DNA from: Sva-07 sp963715825
Lineage (GTDB): Bacteria; Actinomycetota; Acidimicrobiia; Acidimicrobiales; Ilumatobacteraceae
Assembly (NCBI GenBank): GCA_963715825.1
Contig: CAVQSI010000018.1
Coordinates: 1 to 64,000, forward strand
Length of the DNA stretch: 64,000 nt
Direction of reading: 5' to 3'
A program made the translations under genes and the position numbers. Numbering within the stretch: the first letter of the stretch is position 1; each line of letters starts with the position of its first letter. The notes beneath the pieces were generated by a model. It saw only the letters and a program-made list of their open reading frames with translations. It searched no databases and was not told the DNA's origin. This document shows positions 1 through 8,967 of this stretch, piece after piece.

Positions 1-1294
1 GCCGGTGAGGCCGGTGAAGACCTTGGCGACGTAGAACGGCTGCGACAGGAATCGCTCGACCTTGCGGGCCCGGTTGACGATGAGGCGGTCCTCGGACAGC
101 TCGTCGAGGCCGAGGATCGCGATGATGTCCTGCAGCTCCTTGTAGCGCTGGAGGGTCTCCTGCACGCGGCGGGCCACGTTGTAGTGGTGCTCGCCGACGA
201 CTTCGGGCGACAGGATCGTCGACGTCGACGCCAGCGGGTCGACCGCCGGGTAGATGCCGAGCGCCGCCACCTGACGCGAGAGCTCGGTCGTGGCGTCGAG
301 GTGCGTGAAGGTGGTGAACGGCGCCGGCTCGGAGCAGTCTCGGCAGGCACGTAGACGGCCTGCAGCGACGTGATCGAGCGGCCGCGGGGTGGAGGTGATC
401 CGCTCCTGGAGCTGGCCCATCTCGTCGGCGAGCGTCGGCTGGTAGCCCACGGCGGCGGGCATGCGGCCGAGCAGCGTCGACACCTCGGAACCCGCCTGCA
501 CGAAGCGGAAGATGTTGTCGACGAACAGCAGCACGTCCTGGTTCTGCACGTCGCGGAAGTACTCCGCCATCGTCAGCGCCGACAGGGCGACGCGGAGGCG
601 CACGCCTGGCGGCTCGTCCATCTGGCCGAAGACGAGGGCGGCCTTCTTGAACACGCCCGACTCCATCATCTCCAGGCGGAGGTCGGTGCCCTCACGGGTG
701 CGCTCGCCGACACCGGCGAACACCGACACGCCACCGTGCTGCGATAGGCGACCCGGTTGATCATCTCGGTGATCAGCACGGTCTTGCCGACGCCGGCACC
801 GCCGAACAGGCCGATCTTGCCGCCGGCCACGTACGGGGTGAGGAGGTCGATGACCTTGATGCCGGTCTCGAACATGCGAGCCGACGGCTCGAGCGCGTCG
901 AAGTCGGGGGCGTCGCGGTGGATGTCCCAGCGCTCCATGTCGTCGAAGCCCTCCGGGGCCTCGTCGAGCGGCTCGCCCCACACGTTCCACACGTGGCCGA
1001 GCACCTTGTCGCCGACGGGCACCTGGATGCCGTGACCGAGGGTACGTACCGGGGTGCCCCGCACGAGGCCGTCGGTCGGCTTCAGGCAGATCGCCCGAAC
1101 GCGGCTGTTGCCGAGCTGCTGGGCGACCTCGGCGAGCACCTTGATGGTCTCGCCTTCGAGTTCGATGTCGAACTCGACCGCGTCGTTGAGCTCGGGGAGC
1201 GATCCACGGGGGACTCGACGTCGACCACGGGGCCGGCGATCGCGACGACGCGGCCGTCCTTGGTGGCGGTTGGGGTGGTTTCGGTCATGGTCAT
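1..1294 (-). CDS. atpD: ATP synthase F1 subunit beta (3' end beyond window; apparent frameshifts)
   Basis: Catalytic subunit of F1, which makes ATP from ADP and phosphate as the rotor turns. The Walker A stretch GGAGVGKT and the downstream beta-family sequence through VERFLSQPFYVAKVF can all be read, but only by changing frame near positions 1200, 740 and 330. At 740 the expected AYQHGGVSVF is recovered by removing two bases; at 330 the expected VPADDYT..PAPFTTF needs one extra base. The start at 1294 has AGGAG about nine bases upstream; a second ATG lies at 1288. It follows atpG after 25 bp in the operon. Three separate shifts in an essential gene with otherwise conserved sequence point to sequence errors rather than a real pseudogene. 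The C-terminus and atpC lie beyond the left edge. Confidence 0.9.
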
Positions 1295-1319
1295 GAAGGT
1301 GTGCTCCTGTGGCCGGTAC

Positions 1320-2267
1320 TCAGATGGTGGCGCCGAAGGCGCGGTCGAAACTCTCGACGTCGTACGACGTCGACTTGCTGTCGGAGTCGAGGGCTTCAGC
1401 GCCGCCGACGATCTCCATGATCTCGGTGGTGATCGAGTCCTGTCGGGCTCGGTTCATCACTCGGCTGAGCGACTTGATCAGCTCCTCGGCGTTGTCGGTC
1501 GCCGACTTCATCGCCCGCTGACGGAATGCGTGCTCGGACGCTGCTGCGTTCAGCAGGGCCGCATACACGCGAGCCTCGACGTAGCGCGGCAGGAGCGAGT
1601 CGAGAATGGTCTCCGGGTCGGGTTCGAACGTGTAGTCGCTGCCGGCGCTCGACTTGCCGTCGCCGCCGGCGACCGTCTCGGTGCTCAACGGCACGAGGGG
1701 TCGCAGCACGACCTCCTGGCTGCCTGCGGAGATGAACCGGGTGTAGACGAGCTCGACGCGGTCGACTTCGCCGCTGACGAACAGGTCGACGACGTGCTCG
1801 CCGATCTGGCGGGCGTCCTCGTAGCTCGGCTGATCGGAGAAGCCGTTGAAGGCCTTGCCGAGGGTGTAACCACGGAAGCGGAAGTAGCCCTCGGCCTTCC
1901 GGCCGACCGGGATGATCGTGTAGTCCTCGCCGGCGAGGATGTCGGCTTTGACCTCACCCTCGGCGGCCCGCTGGACGCCGGAGTTGTAGCCACCGCACAG
2001 ACCGCGATCGGCGGTGATCACGACGTAACAGGTGTGCTTCACCTCGTCGCGCCCCGCCAGCAACGGCGAGTCCGACGACGCACCGCCGGCGGCGAGATCC
2101 TTGACGACATCGGTGATCAGCTCGGAGTACGGCACGGCCGCCGCGACACGAGCCTGCGCCTTGACGATGCGCGACCCCGCAATGAGCTCCATGGCGCGCG
2201 TGATCTTCTTCGTCGCCCGAACGCTGCGAATGCGTTCTTTGAGGATTCGCTCCTGACCACCTGCCAT
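1320..2267 (-). CDS. atpG: ATP synthase F1 subunit gamma
   Basis: Central-stalk subunit that couples c-ring rotation to the three catalytic sites. The 315-residue product has the family N-terminus ERIRSVRATKKITRAMELIA, the internal ITADRGLCGGYN motif at about residue 90, and a C-terminal helix with RARQDSITTEIMEIVGGAEA. These are the two long coiled-coil helices that form the rotor shaft plus the Rossmann-like middle. Length is slightly above the E. coli protein, as usual for actinobacteria. It begins 5 bp after the atpA stop codon and is followed by atpD, so it is translated from the atp polycistron. Confidence 0.97.
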   Translation of the reverse strand: MAGGQERILKERIRSVRATKKITRAMELIAGSRIVKAQARVAAAVPYSELITDVVKDLAAGGASSDSPLLAGRDEVKHTCYVVITADRGLCGGYNSGVQRAAEGEVKADILAGEDYTIIPVGRKAEGYFRFRGYTLGKAFNGFSDQPSYEDARQIGEHVVDLFVSGEVDRVELVYTRFISAGSQEVVLRPLVPLSTETVAGGDGKSSAGSDYTFEPDPETILDSLLPRYVEARVYAALLNAAASEHAFRQRAMKSATDNAEELIKSLSRVMNRARQDSITTEIMEIVGGAEALDSDSKSTSYDVESFDRAFGATI

Positions 2268-2272
2268 CTAGA

Positions 2273-3862
2273 TCACTCCGTCGCGAGGGTCTTGTTGGAC
2301 TTCGCGTCGCCGACTTCGTCGACGTCGAGCTTGGTCGGGTCGACGGCGTACTCGTCGGTGCTCGGCTTGAAGTTGGCCTTGAAGGCGAGGATCGCGTCGT
2401 CGAGCCCGTCGGGCACGCCGCCGGTCTTGATCTCCGACAGCAGCCCGCCGTGGGTGCTGCGCACGTACTCGATCAGCTCGGACTCGAAGCGCTTGACGTC
2501 GACGACGGGCACGTCGTCGAGGTGGCCCTTGGTGCCGGCGTAGATGACCGTGACCTGTTCTTCGACGGGCATCGGGCTGTTGAGCGGCTGCTTGAGCAGT
2601 TCGACGAGGCGATAGCCCCGCTCGAGCTGCGCCTTGGAGATCGCGTCGAGTTCGGAACCGAACGTGGCGAAGGCTTCGAGCTCACGGAACTGGGCGAGGT
2701 CGAGCTTGAGCGTGCCGGCGACCGACTTCATCGACTTGATCTGCGCGGCACCGCCGACTCGCGACACCGAGATGCCCACGTCGATCGCAGGGCGCACGCC
2801 CGACTTGAACAGGTTGTCCTGCAAGAAGACCTGGCCGTCGGTGATCGAGATCACGTTCGTCGGGATGAACGCCGAGACGTCACCGGCCTTGGTCTCGATG
2901 ATCGGCAGCGCCGTCAGCGAGCCCGCACCCATCTCGTCGGAGAGCTTCGCGGCACGCTCGAGCAGACGGCTGTGGAGGTAGAACACGTCGCCCGGGTAGG
3001 CCTCGCGGCCCGGCGGGCGGCGCAGCAGCAGCGACAGCTGACGGTAGGCGTCGGCCTGCTTGGACAGGTCGTCGTACACCACCAGCGCATGCTCGCCGTT
3101 GTCCATCCAGTGCTGGCCGATGGCGCAGCCACCGTACGGGGCGAGGTACTTGAACGGTGCCGGGTCGGACGCCGAGGCGACCACGACGACGGTGTACTCC
3201 ATCGCGCCGGCCTGGCGGAGCGTGTCGACGGTCTGGGCGACCGTCGAGCTCTTCTGGCCGATGGCGACGTAGATGCACTTCACGCCGAGACCCTGCTGGT
3301 TGAGGATCGTGTCGATGGCGACGGTGGTCTTGCCGGTCTTGCGGTCGCCGATGATCAGCTCGCGCTGGCCACGGCCGATCGGGGTCATCGCGTCGATGGC
3401 CTTGATGCCGGTCTGCAGCGGCTCGTGCACGGGCTTGCGGCCCATGATGCCGGGCGCCTGGATCTCCATACGGCGCTGCTGGGAGCCGATGATGTCGCCC
3501 TGGCCGTCGATCGGCTGTCCGAGGGCGTTGACGACGCGGCCGAGCATGGCGTCGCCGACGGGCATCGACAAGATGTTGCCGGTCGCCTTGACGGTCTGGC
3601 CTTCCTCGATGCTGTCGACGTCACCGAGGACGACGGCACCGATCGAGGTCTCGTCGAGGTTCAGCGCGAGGCCGACGGAGCCGTCCTCGAACTCGAGCAG
3701 CTCGTTCACCGCGGCGTCGGGCAGTCCCGACACGCGGGCGATGCCGTCGCCGACTTCGGCGACGCGGCCGACGGTTCGGGCCTCGACCGAGGGCTCGAAG
3801 CCTTCGAGGTTGGACTTGAGTGCCGATGCGATGTCGGCGGCGGAAATGGTCAACTCAGCCAT
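2273..3862 (-). CDS. atpA: ATP synthase F1 subunit alpha
   Basis: Non-catalytic nucleotide-binding subunit of the F1 hexamer. The 529-residue protein has the beta-barrel N-domain, a Walker A motif GDRKTGKT at residues 172-179, and the alpha-specific segment RPAIDVGISVSRVGG about residue 365 that carries the arginine finger. The C-terminal helical domain is complete. It starts 32 bp after the delta gene stop and is almost contiguous with atpG. No frame disruption is visible, which contrasts with the neighbouring beta gene. Confidence 0.97.
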   Translation of the reverse strand: MAELTISAADIASALKSNLEGFEPSVEARTVGRVAEVGDGIARVSGLPDAAVNELLEFEDGSVGLALNLDETSIGAVVLGDVDSIEEGQTVKATGNILSMPVGDAMLGRVVNALGQPIDGQGDIIGSQQRRMEIQAPGIMGRKPVHEPLQTGIKAIDAMTPIGRGQRELIIGDRKTGKTTVAIDTILNQQGLGVKCIYVAIGQKSSTVAQTVDTLRQAGAMEYTVVVVASASDPAPFKYLAPYGGCAIGQHWMDNGEHALVVYDDLSKQADAYRQLSLLLRRPPGREAYPGDVFYLHSRLLERAAKLSDEMGAGSLTALPIIETKAGDVSAFIPTNVISITDGQVFLQDNLFKSGVRPAIDVGISVSRVGGAAQIKSMKSVAGTLKLDLAQFRELEAFATFGSELDAISKAQLERGYRLVELLKQPLNSPMPVEEQVTVIYAGTKGHLDDVPVVDVKRFESELIEYVRSTHGGLLSEIKTGGVPDGLDDAILAFKANFKPSTDEYAVDPTKLDVDEVGDAKSNKTLATE

Positions 3863-3894
3863 GTGGGGTCTCTCTTTCGATCCTGATCAACGGC

Positions 3895-4422
3895 TCAGAG
3901 CCGGCTCTTCAGCTGGTCGATGCGGGTGCGGACGGAGTCGTCGATGACGGTGTCGCCGACGGTGGCGACGACACCACCGACAACGGAGGGGTCGACGACG
4001 GCTTTCAGGTTCAGCTGCTTGCCGGTGGCGTTCTCCAACGCCGCCTTGAGCCGGGCCTGCTGATCGTCGCTGAGCGCGACGGCGGTGCGGACTTCGGCGA
4101 CGTCGAGCTGCTTGGCCGACGACGCCCGCTGGACGAGTGAGTCGACGATGGCGGGGAGGTCCCGACCGCGGCCGGAGCCGACGACCATCGACACGAGCTG
4201 CACGGTGGTGGGGGTGGCCTTGCCGTCGAGAAGGTCCTCGACGATCGCCTGGCGCTTCTCGAGCGGGACGTGCTCGTCGGTGATCGCGTTGCGCAGGGCG
4301 TCGCTCGACTCGTACGAGCGGGCGAAGCGGAACAGCTCGTCTTCGACCTCGTCGAGGGTGCCGTCAGCGCGGGCGATCTCGAACAGCGCCCGTGCGTAGC
4401 CTTCGATCTGGGCGTCGCTCAT
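3895..4422 (-). CDS. atpH: ATP synthase F1 subunit delta (OSCP homologue)
   Basis: Peripheral-stalk subunit that joins the b subunits to the top of F1. The 175-residue product reads IEGYARALFEIARADGTLDEVEDE at the start of the helical domain and ends with VDPSVVGGVVATVGDTVIDDSV, the typical delta C-terminal signature. Start ATG at 4422 overlaps the stop of the upstream b gene by four bases (ATGA), indicating translational coupling. In mycobacteria delta is fused to a second b-type domain; here the two are separate but adjacent and overlapping. Confidence 0.93.
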   Translation of the reverse strand: MSDAQIEGYARALFEIARADGTLDEVEDELFRFARSYESSDALRNAITDEHVPLEKRQAIVEDLLDGKATPTTVQLVSMVVGSGRGRDLPAIVDSLVQRASSAKQLDVAEVRTAVALSDDQQARLKAALENATGKQLNLKAVVDPSVVGGVVATVGDTVIDDSVRTRIDQLKSRL

Positions 4423-5006
4423 GATGTGACTCCTGTTGCTGCAGACGAGGCTCCGACTCGTTGGATGAAGCTCTCGATCAGTTCCTGCTGCGCCGCGTCG
4501 TCGAGCGTGCGGGCGACCACGGTGTCGATGCTCCCAGCGGCGTAGCGGCCGATCTCGGCGCGCAGTTCGTCGCCGCCACGAGTGGCGGCCGACGCGATGT
4601 CGGCCTCCGCGCGGGCGTGCAGTTCGGCGATCTCGGCGTCGAGGCGGGTGCGCCCGTCGGTCAGGATGGCCTCGGCCTGCTGCTCGGCTTCGGCGAAGAG
4701 CCGTTGGCGCTCGCCGTCGATGTCGCCGAGCGCGGTGCGGATCTGGGTGGCGTTCTGCTCGGCCTCGGTGGTGCCGGCGGCCGCGGCGTCGAGTTCGCCC
4801 TGGATACGAGCGGTGCGGTCGCGCAGCGCCTGCTTCATCGGCGGCAGGGCATATTTCCACAGCGCGACGAACACGATCAGCGATGCAGCACCACCGATCC
4901 AGATCTCCTTGATCGGCGGCAGCAACGGGTCGGCGGAGGTGACGCCCTGGTCGTCGGTTTCCCACTCGACCTGGACGAGCCCGGCGATCACGTGGAGGCG
5001 ATTCAT
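4419..5006 (-). CDS. atpF: ATP synthase F0 subunit b (second b-type gene, next to delta)
   Basis: Peripheral-stalk subunit. The 195-residue protein has one membrane helix at about residues 35-52 (IWIGGAASLIVFVALWKYAL) followed by a long charged, alanine- and glutamate-rich coiled coil. It overlaps the upstream b gene (5003-5006) and the downstream delta gene (4419-4422) by four bases each. The two b genes are clearly not identical, so F0 is expected to contain a b/b' heterodimer. Its place directly before delta is where the b-delta fusion gene sits in mycobacteria. Confidence 0.88.
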   Translation of the reverse strand: MNRLHVIAGLVQVEWETDDQGVTSADPLLPPIKEIWIGGAASLIVFVALWKYALPPMKQALRDRTARIQGELDAAAAGTTEAEQNATQIRTALGDIDGERQRLFAEAEQQAEAILTDGRTRLDAEIAELHARAEADIASAATRGGDELRAEIGRYAAGSIDTVVARTLDDAAQQELIESFIQRVGASSAATGVTS

Positions 5007-5611
5007 CGGGCCACCTCCGACATCGATGCGCGCACGACGTCGCTCAGCACGGCATCGTCGACCGGTCGGCCGGTGGCGAGACGGGCTGCGTGACCGACCA
5101 CGTCGACGACCGCCGCTTCGACATCACCACGAGCGGCGGCGCGTGCGGCGTCGACCTCGGCCATCGCCACACCGCGTCGGTCGGCGATCTCGGCGTTGGC
5201 GGCGGCGAGACGTTCGGCGCGTTCGGCCTCGAGCGTCGCCCGAGCGGCCTCGACACGCTGCTGGGCCTCGGCACGCAGCGCGGCGACCTGCGCCTCGTAG
5301 CCGGCGACGTCGTCGCGTGCCGCCGCAGTGGCGGCTTCGGCAGCTTCACGTTCGAGACGGACCTTCTCGGCTCGCGCATCCATGCCCTTCTTGAGCTTGG
5401 GATACAGCACGTAGCGCAGGATGAGGAACATCACGATGAACGAACCGAAACCCCAGACGAGCTCCTTCATCTCGGGCGCGATGGGGTTGAGGTCGTTCTC
5501 GGGGACTTCTTTTTCCTCTTCGGCGGCCACGAGGGCCTGACCGACGAGGCTGTCGCCGAGGAATGACACCTCGAGCGTGGCCCCGGAACCGGTGACGACG
5601 GCTGTCAGCAC
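5003..5611 (-). CDS. ATP synthase F0 subunit b (first b-type gene)
   Basis: A 202-residue b-type peripheral-stalk subunit. An N-terminal stretch of about 50 residues, including an acidic segment EEEKEVPEND, precedes one membrane helix (FGSFIVMFLILRYVLYPKL, about residues 55-73). A long alanine/glutamate coiled coil follows. Lies between atpE and the second b gene, overlapping the latter by four bases. The charge pattern after the membrane helix (KLKKGMDARAEKVRLE) fits family b subunits. Which of the two b genes should be called atpF and which atpF' cannot be settled from the sequence alone. Confidence 0.88.
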   Translation of the reverse strand: MLTAVVTGSGATLEVSFLGDSLVGQALVAAEEEKEVPENDLNPIAPEMKELVWGFGSFIVMFLILRYVLYPKLKKGMDARAEKVRLEREAAEAATAAARDDVAGYEAQVAALRAEAQQRVEAARATLEAERAERLAAANAEIADRRGVAMAEVDAARAAARGDVEAAVVDVVGHAARLATGRPVDDAVLSDVVRASMSEVAR

Positions 5612-5656
5612 GTCAGCTCCTTACGATTGATGGACGGATCGGTACGGGTCTCGGGC

Positions 5657-5935
5657 TCAGGCGAACTTGAGCAGAATGAAGACCACGAAGCCGATCAGGG
5701 CGAGCGCCTCGGTGAAGGCGATGCCGAGGAACATCGTGGTACGCACCATGCCGGCAGCCTCGGGCTGACGGGCCATGGCCTCGACCGACTTGCCGACGAG
5801 GTAGCCGATGCCGATGGCCGGGCCGATGGCGGCGAGACCGTAGGCGAAACCGGCGGTCGACGCGGCCTCGATGCTCTTCTGCTCGTCAGCGGTGAAGTTG
5901 TTCGCCTGCTCGACGAGAATGCTGAATGCTTCCAT
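5657..5935 (-). CDS. atpE: ATP synthase F0 subunit c
   Basis: Proteolipid that forms the proton-driven rotor ring. Residues 30-50 and 66-90 form the two membrane helices, joined by the polar loop with RQP at residues 56-58. The ion-binding glutamate is E76 in GIAFTEALALIGF. The product is 92 residues, somewhat longer than E. coli c because of a 25-residue N-terminal extension. The sodium-type motif of Na+-ATPases is not evident, so proton coupling is the likely mode. AGGAGA upstream of the ATG is a clear ribosome binding site. Confidence 0.96.
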   Translation of the reverse strand: MEAFSILVEQANNFTADEQKSIEAASTAGFAYGLAAIGPAIGIGYLVGKSVEAMARQPEAAGMVRTTMFLGIAFTEALALIGFVVFILLKFA

Positions 5936-5998
5936 GGGTTGTGCTTCTCCTGTGGTGATGTCTGAGGAAGATCGGGTGGATCGGATGCTCGACGAGGC

Positions 5999-6766
5999 TC
6001 AGTGCTCGTCGTGCGACGCCATCGAGTTCTGGATGTACACGGCGGCGAGAATGGTGAAGATGTAGGCCTGCAGCACGGCGACGAGGACCTCGAACGCCGT
6101 CAGGAACACCAGCATGATGAACGGCAGGATGCTCATCGGCACGAGGAACAGCTGGCTGGTCTCGGCGAACAGCAGCGCCTCGGTCAGCAGGCCGAACGTG
6201 ACGAGCAGGATGTGGCCGGCGAGCAGGTTGGCGAAGAGACGAACCGTCAGCGAGAACGGTGTGACGAGAATCGTCGACACGAACTCGATGAGCCCCACGA
6301 GCGGCTTGAGCAGGGTGGGGACCCCCGGAGGCCACAGCAGGTGGCCGAAGTAGCCGAGGCCCTGGTGCTTGATGCCGACGCCGATGTAGGTGACCCACAC
6401 GAACAGCGACAGCGCCAGCGGGATGGCGATACGAGCGGTGGCCGGCATCTGCAGCACCGGGATGACGCCGGGGATGTTGCAGAGGAAGATGAACAGGAAC
6501 AGGCTGAGCAGGTACGGGGTCCACTTGAGGCCCGACTCGCCCATCGTCTGCATGATGATGCCGTCCTCGATGAACTCGACGGACGACTCGGCGACGTTGC
6601 GCGTGCCGGTGGGCGCGAGCAGCGGATTGGCCCGGTTGGCGATCGTGTAGAAGATGATGACGATCAACGCCGACGCGACCGCGATGAGGGCGATCTTGTT
6701 GAACGTGGGAAAGAAGTCCTGCCAGCGAAGCAGGGCGTTGATCGGCGGGAACTCGAGTGCGAACAC
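5999..6766 (-). CDS. atpB: ATP synthase F0 subunit a
   Basis: Membrane stator subunit with the proton half-channels. The 255-residue product has about five to six membrane helices and the essential arginine, R176, in SLTVRLFANLLAGH. Family motifs NRANPLLAPTG (residues 44-54) and FEVLVAVLQAYIFTIL near the C-terminus are present. Starts with GTG at 6766, a short distance after the AtpI-like gene, and is followed by atpE. Confidence 0.96.
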   Translation of the reverse strand: MFALEFPPINALLRWQDFFPTFNKIALIAVASALIVIIFYTIANRANPLLAPTGTRNVAESSVEFIEDGIIMQTMGESGLKWTPYLLSLFLFIFLCNIPGVIPVLQMPATARIAIPLALSLFVWVTYIGVGIKHQGLGYFGHLLWPPGVPTLLKPLVGLIEFVSTILVTPFSLTVRLFANLLAGHILLVTFGLLTEALLFAETSQLFLVPMSILPFIMLVFLTAFEVLVAVLQAYIFTILAAVYIQNSMASHDEH

Positions 6767-6779
6767 GTGTGATTCCGTT

Positions 6780-7283
6780 TCAGTCGGTCGTGGGCGTCGG
6801 GGCCGAGGCGGTCGGGGAAGAGGTGTTGGATGACGAAGAGTGCTCTGGCGGCTTCAGGCCCGGATACGCCAGCGAGATCGCCACGTACTTGAGTTCCCAG
6901 ACCAGCAAACCGAGGTGCGTGATGATGATGGTCGCTCCGAGGGCCGGAAAAGAAATCCAAGCGGCGTCGCGCACCAACCAGACCGCACCGAAGATCAGAC
7001 CGAGGCGCACGAGATAGCCGAACAGGATCGCTCCCATCATCAACCCGAGCGAGATCGGCGCCGTGTACGAGATCAGCCGCGCGGCCAGCGCGAAGTTGGC
7101 GAGCACGATCACGATGCCGTAGGCCGACGACAGCGCGCCGTCGAGCCCCCAGATCACCAGGCACGTCGCGATCATCGCCGGAGCGATCAGCACGCCACGC
7201 TTGACCATGTCGGTCGACACGGCCACTTCGGTGGCCGGGCCGACGTCGCGGGTCGCCATGGTCTTGTCGCTGGTCATCGTCAT
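6780..7283 (-). CDS. AtpI-like membrane protein of the atp operon
   Basis: Small membrane protein of 167 residues with four predicted hydrophobic helices between residues 32 and 140 and a polar C-terminal tail rich in serine, threonine and proline. Its position directly before atpB matches the poorly conserved ATP synthase protein I genes of actinobacterial atp operons, which help c-ring assembly or ion supply in other bacteria. Start ATG at 7283 overlaps the upstream small gene by four bases. Sequence similarity to AtpI is weak by eye, so the call rests mainly on position and topology. Confidence 0.6.
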   Translation of the reverse strand: MTMTSDKTMATRDVGPATEVAVSTDMVKRGVLIAPAMIATCLVIWGLDGALSSAYGIVIVLANFALAARLISYTAPISLGLMMGAILFGYLVRLGLIFGAVWLVRDAAWISFPALGATIIITHLGLLVWELKYVAISLAYPGLKPPEHSSSSNTSSPTASAPTPTTD

Positions 7284-7570
7284 GCGACCTTTGACTCGTC
7301 GTCGGTCGCGGCGCTGGCGGGTGCTGCGGAGCGGCCGCGTCGTTCGGCGTCGAGCTGTTCCATCTTCGCGTCGTAGCGGTACTTCGACTTCGTGAACAGA
7401 CCGACCGCTGCGAGCACGGTGAAGGTGATCATGAACACCGGCACGGTCCCCAACCAGTTGTCGATCAACCAGCCGACCCCGAAGAACACCGCCGTGATCA
7501 GCGCGAACTCGATGGCGATGCCAAGGGCGTCTTCGTTGTTGACGCGGTTGTTCTTTGGGAGGAGCTTCAT
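7280..7570 (-). CDS. AtpZ/AtpI-type small membrane protein, first gene of the atp operon
   Basis: A 96-residue protein with two membrane helices (about 18-38 and 45-62: IEFALITAVFFGVGWLID, then VFMITFTVLAAVGLF), a lysine/tyrosine-rich stretch, then an alanine/serine-rich tail. The glycine-containing first helix followed by WLIDNWLGT matches the AtpZ/AtpI (Pfam AtpI-like) family. I chose the ATG at 7570 (MKLLPKNN) over upstream alternatives because the upstream translation is low-complexity and unlike the family. Four-base overlap with the next gene supports a single transcript. Confidence 0.65.
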   Translation of the reverse strand: MKLLPKNNRVNNEDALGIAIEFALITAVFFGVGWLIDNWLGTVPVFMITFTVLAAVGLFTKSKYRYDAKMEQLDAERRGRSAAPASAATDDESKVA

Positions 7571-7708
7571 TGATCCGAGTGCGTTCCACACAGCGAGTGA
7601 CCAGGCGGATGACCGGCCTGCTTGTGAACGGAAGCACAACCTAGTCGTCGGGGCGGTCGAGGACAACTCCGCAGTGAACACTCGATCGCATTCACCCGAT
7701 CACCCGAC

Positions 7709-8944
7709 TCACTCGACGACGGCGCCCGTGGTTTCGGGGTCGGCGGGAGCACCGCCGTCGCCGGCACCGTCATCGTCGCCGTCATCGTCGCCGGCACCGT
7801 CACCCACGCCGTCGGTTCCGCCGCCGTTGGACCGGCGTCGAGCGCGCACGCTCGGGTGCAGCACGGTGAACAGCACGATCGCGAGCGCGATGATGCCGAA
7901 CGGAAGATAGGCGGGGTTGCGTCCACTCAGCGTCGGATACAACACGAACGCGGACAGCAGCAACGTCCAGGTCCACAGGATCACCACGCTGCGACGGTGT
8001 CCGTGGCCGAGCTCCATCAGGCGGTGGTGGAGGTGGCCCTTGTCCGCCGTGGACAGCGAACGACGGCTCGCGGCGCGCCGGAAGATCGCGAACGCCAGGT
8101 CGAAGATCGGCACGCCGAGGATCAGCAACGGGATCGCGAGCGGCGCGAGGAAGAAGTACGTCTGGCCGATGAACTCCTGGTTGAACGAGTCGGCGCGGCC
8201 GCCGACCACGCTGGTCGCCACCGCGAGCAACAACCCGAGCAGGAGCGCGCCACCGTCGCCCATCATGATGCGCGCCGGGTTGAAGTTGTGCGGGAGGAAC
8301 CCGACGCACACCCCGACCGCAATGATCGCCATCAGCGGTCCGATGTTCCGGACGTCGAGCACGTCGCTGTCGATCAGCTTCTGGCTGTAGAGGAAGAAGG
8401 CGCCGGCGCCGATCGCGACGATGCCGGCAGCCAGCCCATCGAGGCCGTCGATGAAGTTGATCGCCTGCGTCATCCCGAGCAGCCACAGCACCGTGACGAG
8501 CGGCCGCCACTCCTGCGCGAGCAGGATCGGGCCGTCGAAGAACGGCAGCCGGAAGGCGTACATCACCACGCCGAACTGGACGAGCGCGAGACCGGCGAGA
8601 ACGGTGCCGGCCACCTTGGCCGGCGGCGACAGGCCACGCACGTCGTCGACGAAGCCGACGATGTAGATGATGGTGGCCGCCACGAGCACACCGATCGGCT
8701 CGGAGTTGCTCGAGAACAGCAGGTCGAACGCGTCGAGCGACCATGCGGTGAGCATCGCCGCTACCAGTCCGAGGTACATCGCGAGCCCACCCACATCGGG
8801 GAGCGGGCTCTGGTGCACCGTGCGGTCGTTGGGGAGGTACACCCAGCCCTGGCGACGCGCCAGCATGCCGACGAGCGGTGTGGTGGCGAACGTGACGAGT
8901 GCCGCGACGGCTCCGATCAGGAGAAAGGAACCGAACTCGGGCAC
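7709..8944 (-). CDS. undecaprenyl-phosphate GlcNAc/MurNAc-type phosphosugar transferase (WecA/TagO family)
   Basis: Polytopic membrane enzyme that moves a sugar-1-phosphate from a UDP-sugar onto undecaprenyl phosphate to start surface glycan synthesis. The 411-residue product shows the family motifs in order: PNDRTVHQSPLPDVGG near residue 40, VGFVDDVRG near 95, NFIDGLDGLAAG near 160, and MMGDGGALLLG near 225. The HLHHRLMELGHGHRR loop follows near 305. About ten membrane helices are apparent. The last 50 residues are an acidic Gly/Asp low-complexity tail. GTG start at 8944. The rfe/wecA gene commonly sits before the atp operon in actinobacteria. Confidence 0.87.
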   Translation of the reverse strand: MPEFGSFLLIGAVAALVTFATTPLVGMLARRQGWVYLPNDRTVHQSPLPDVGGLAMYLGLVAAMLTAWSLDAFDLLFSSNSEPIGVLVAATIIYIVGFVDDVRGLSPPAKVAGTVLAGLALVQFGVVMYAFRLPFFDGPILLAQEWRPLVTVLWLLGMTQAINFIDGLDGLAAGIVAIGAGAFFLYSQKLIDSDVLDVRNIGPLMAIIAVGVCVGFLPHNFNPARIMMGDGGALLLGLLLAVATSVVGGRADSFNQEFIGQTYFFLAPLAIPLLILGVPIFDLAFAIFRRAASRRSLSTADKGHLHHRLMELGHGHRRSVVILWTWTLLLSAFVLYPTLSGRNPAYLPFGIIALAIVLFTVLHPSVRARRRSNGGGTDGVGDGAGDDDGDDDGAGDGGAPADPETTGAVVE

Positions 8945-8967
8945 GCGACGCTCTGACTACGACGGCG

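Noticed and set aside
1..1294. atpD as a true pseudogene
   Set aside because: Essential gene, operon otherwise intact, and family sequence continues correctly on both sides of each break.
918..2543. Long plus-strand reading frame (541 codons) opposite atpG and atpD
   Set aside because: Composition (runs of V, E, D, H, R) is the usual antisense shadow of GC-rich coding sequence; the minus strand has clear ATP synthase genes.
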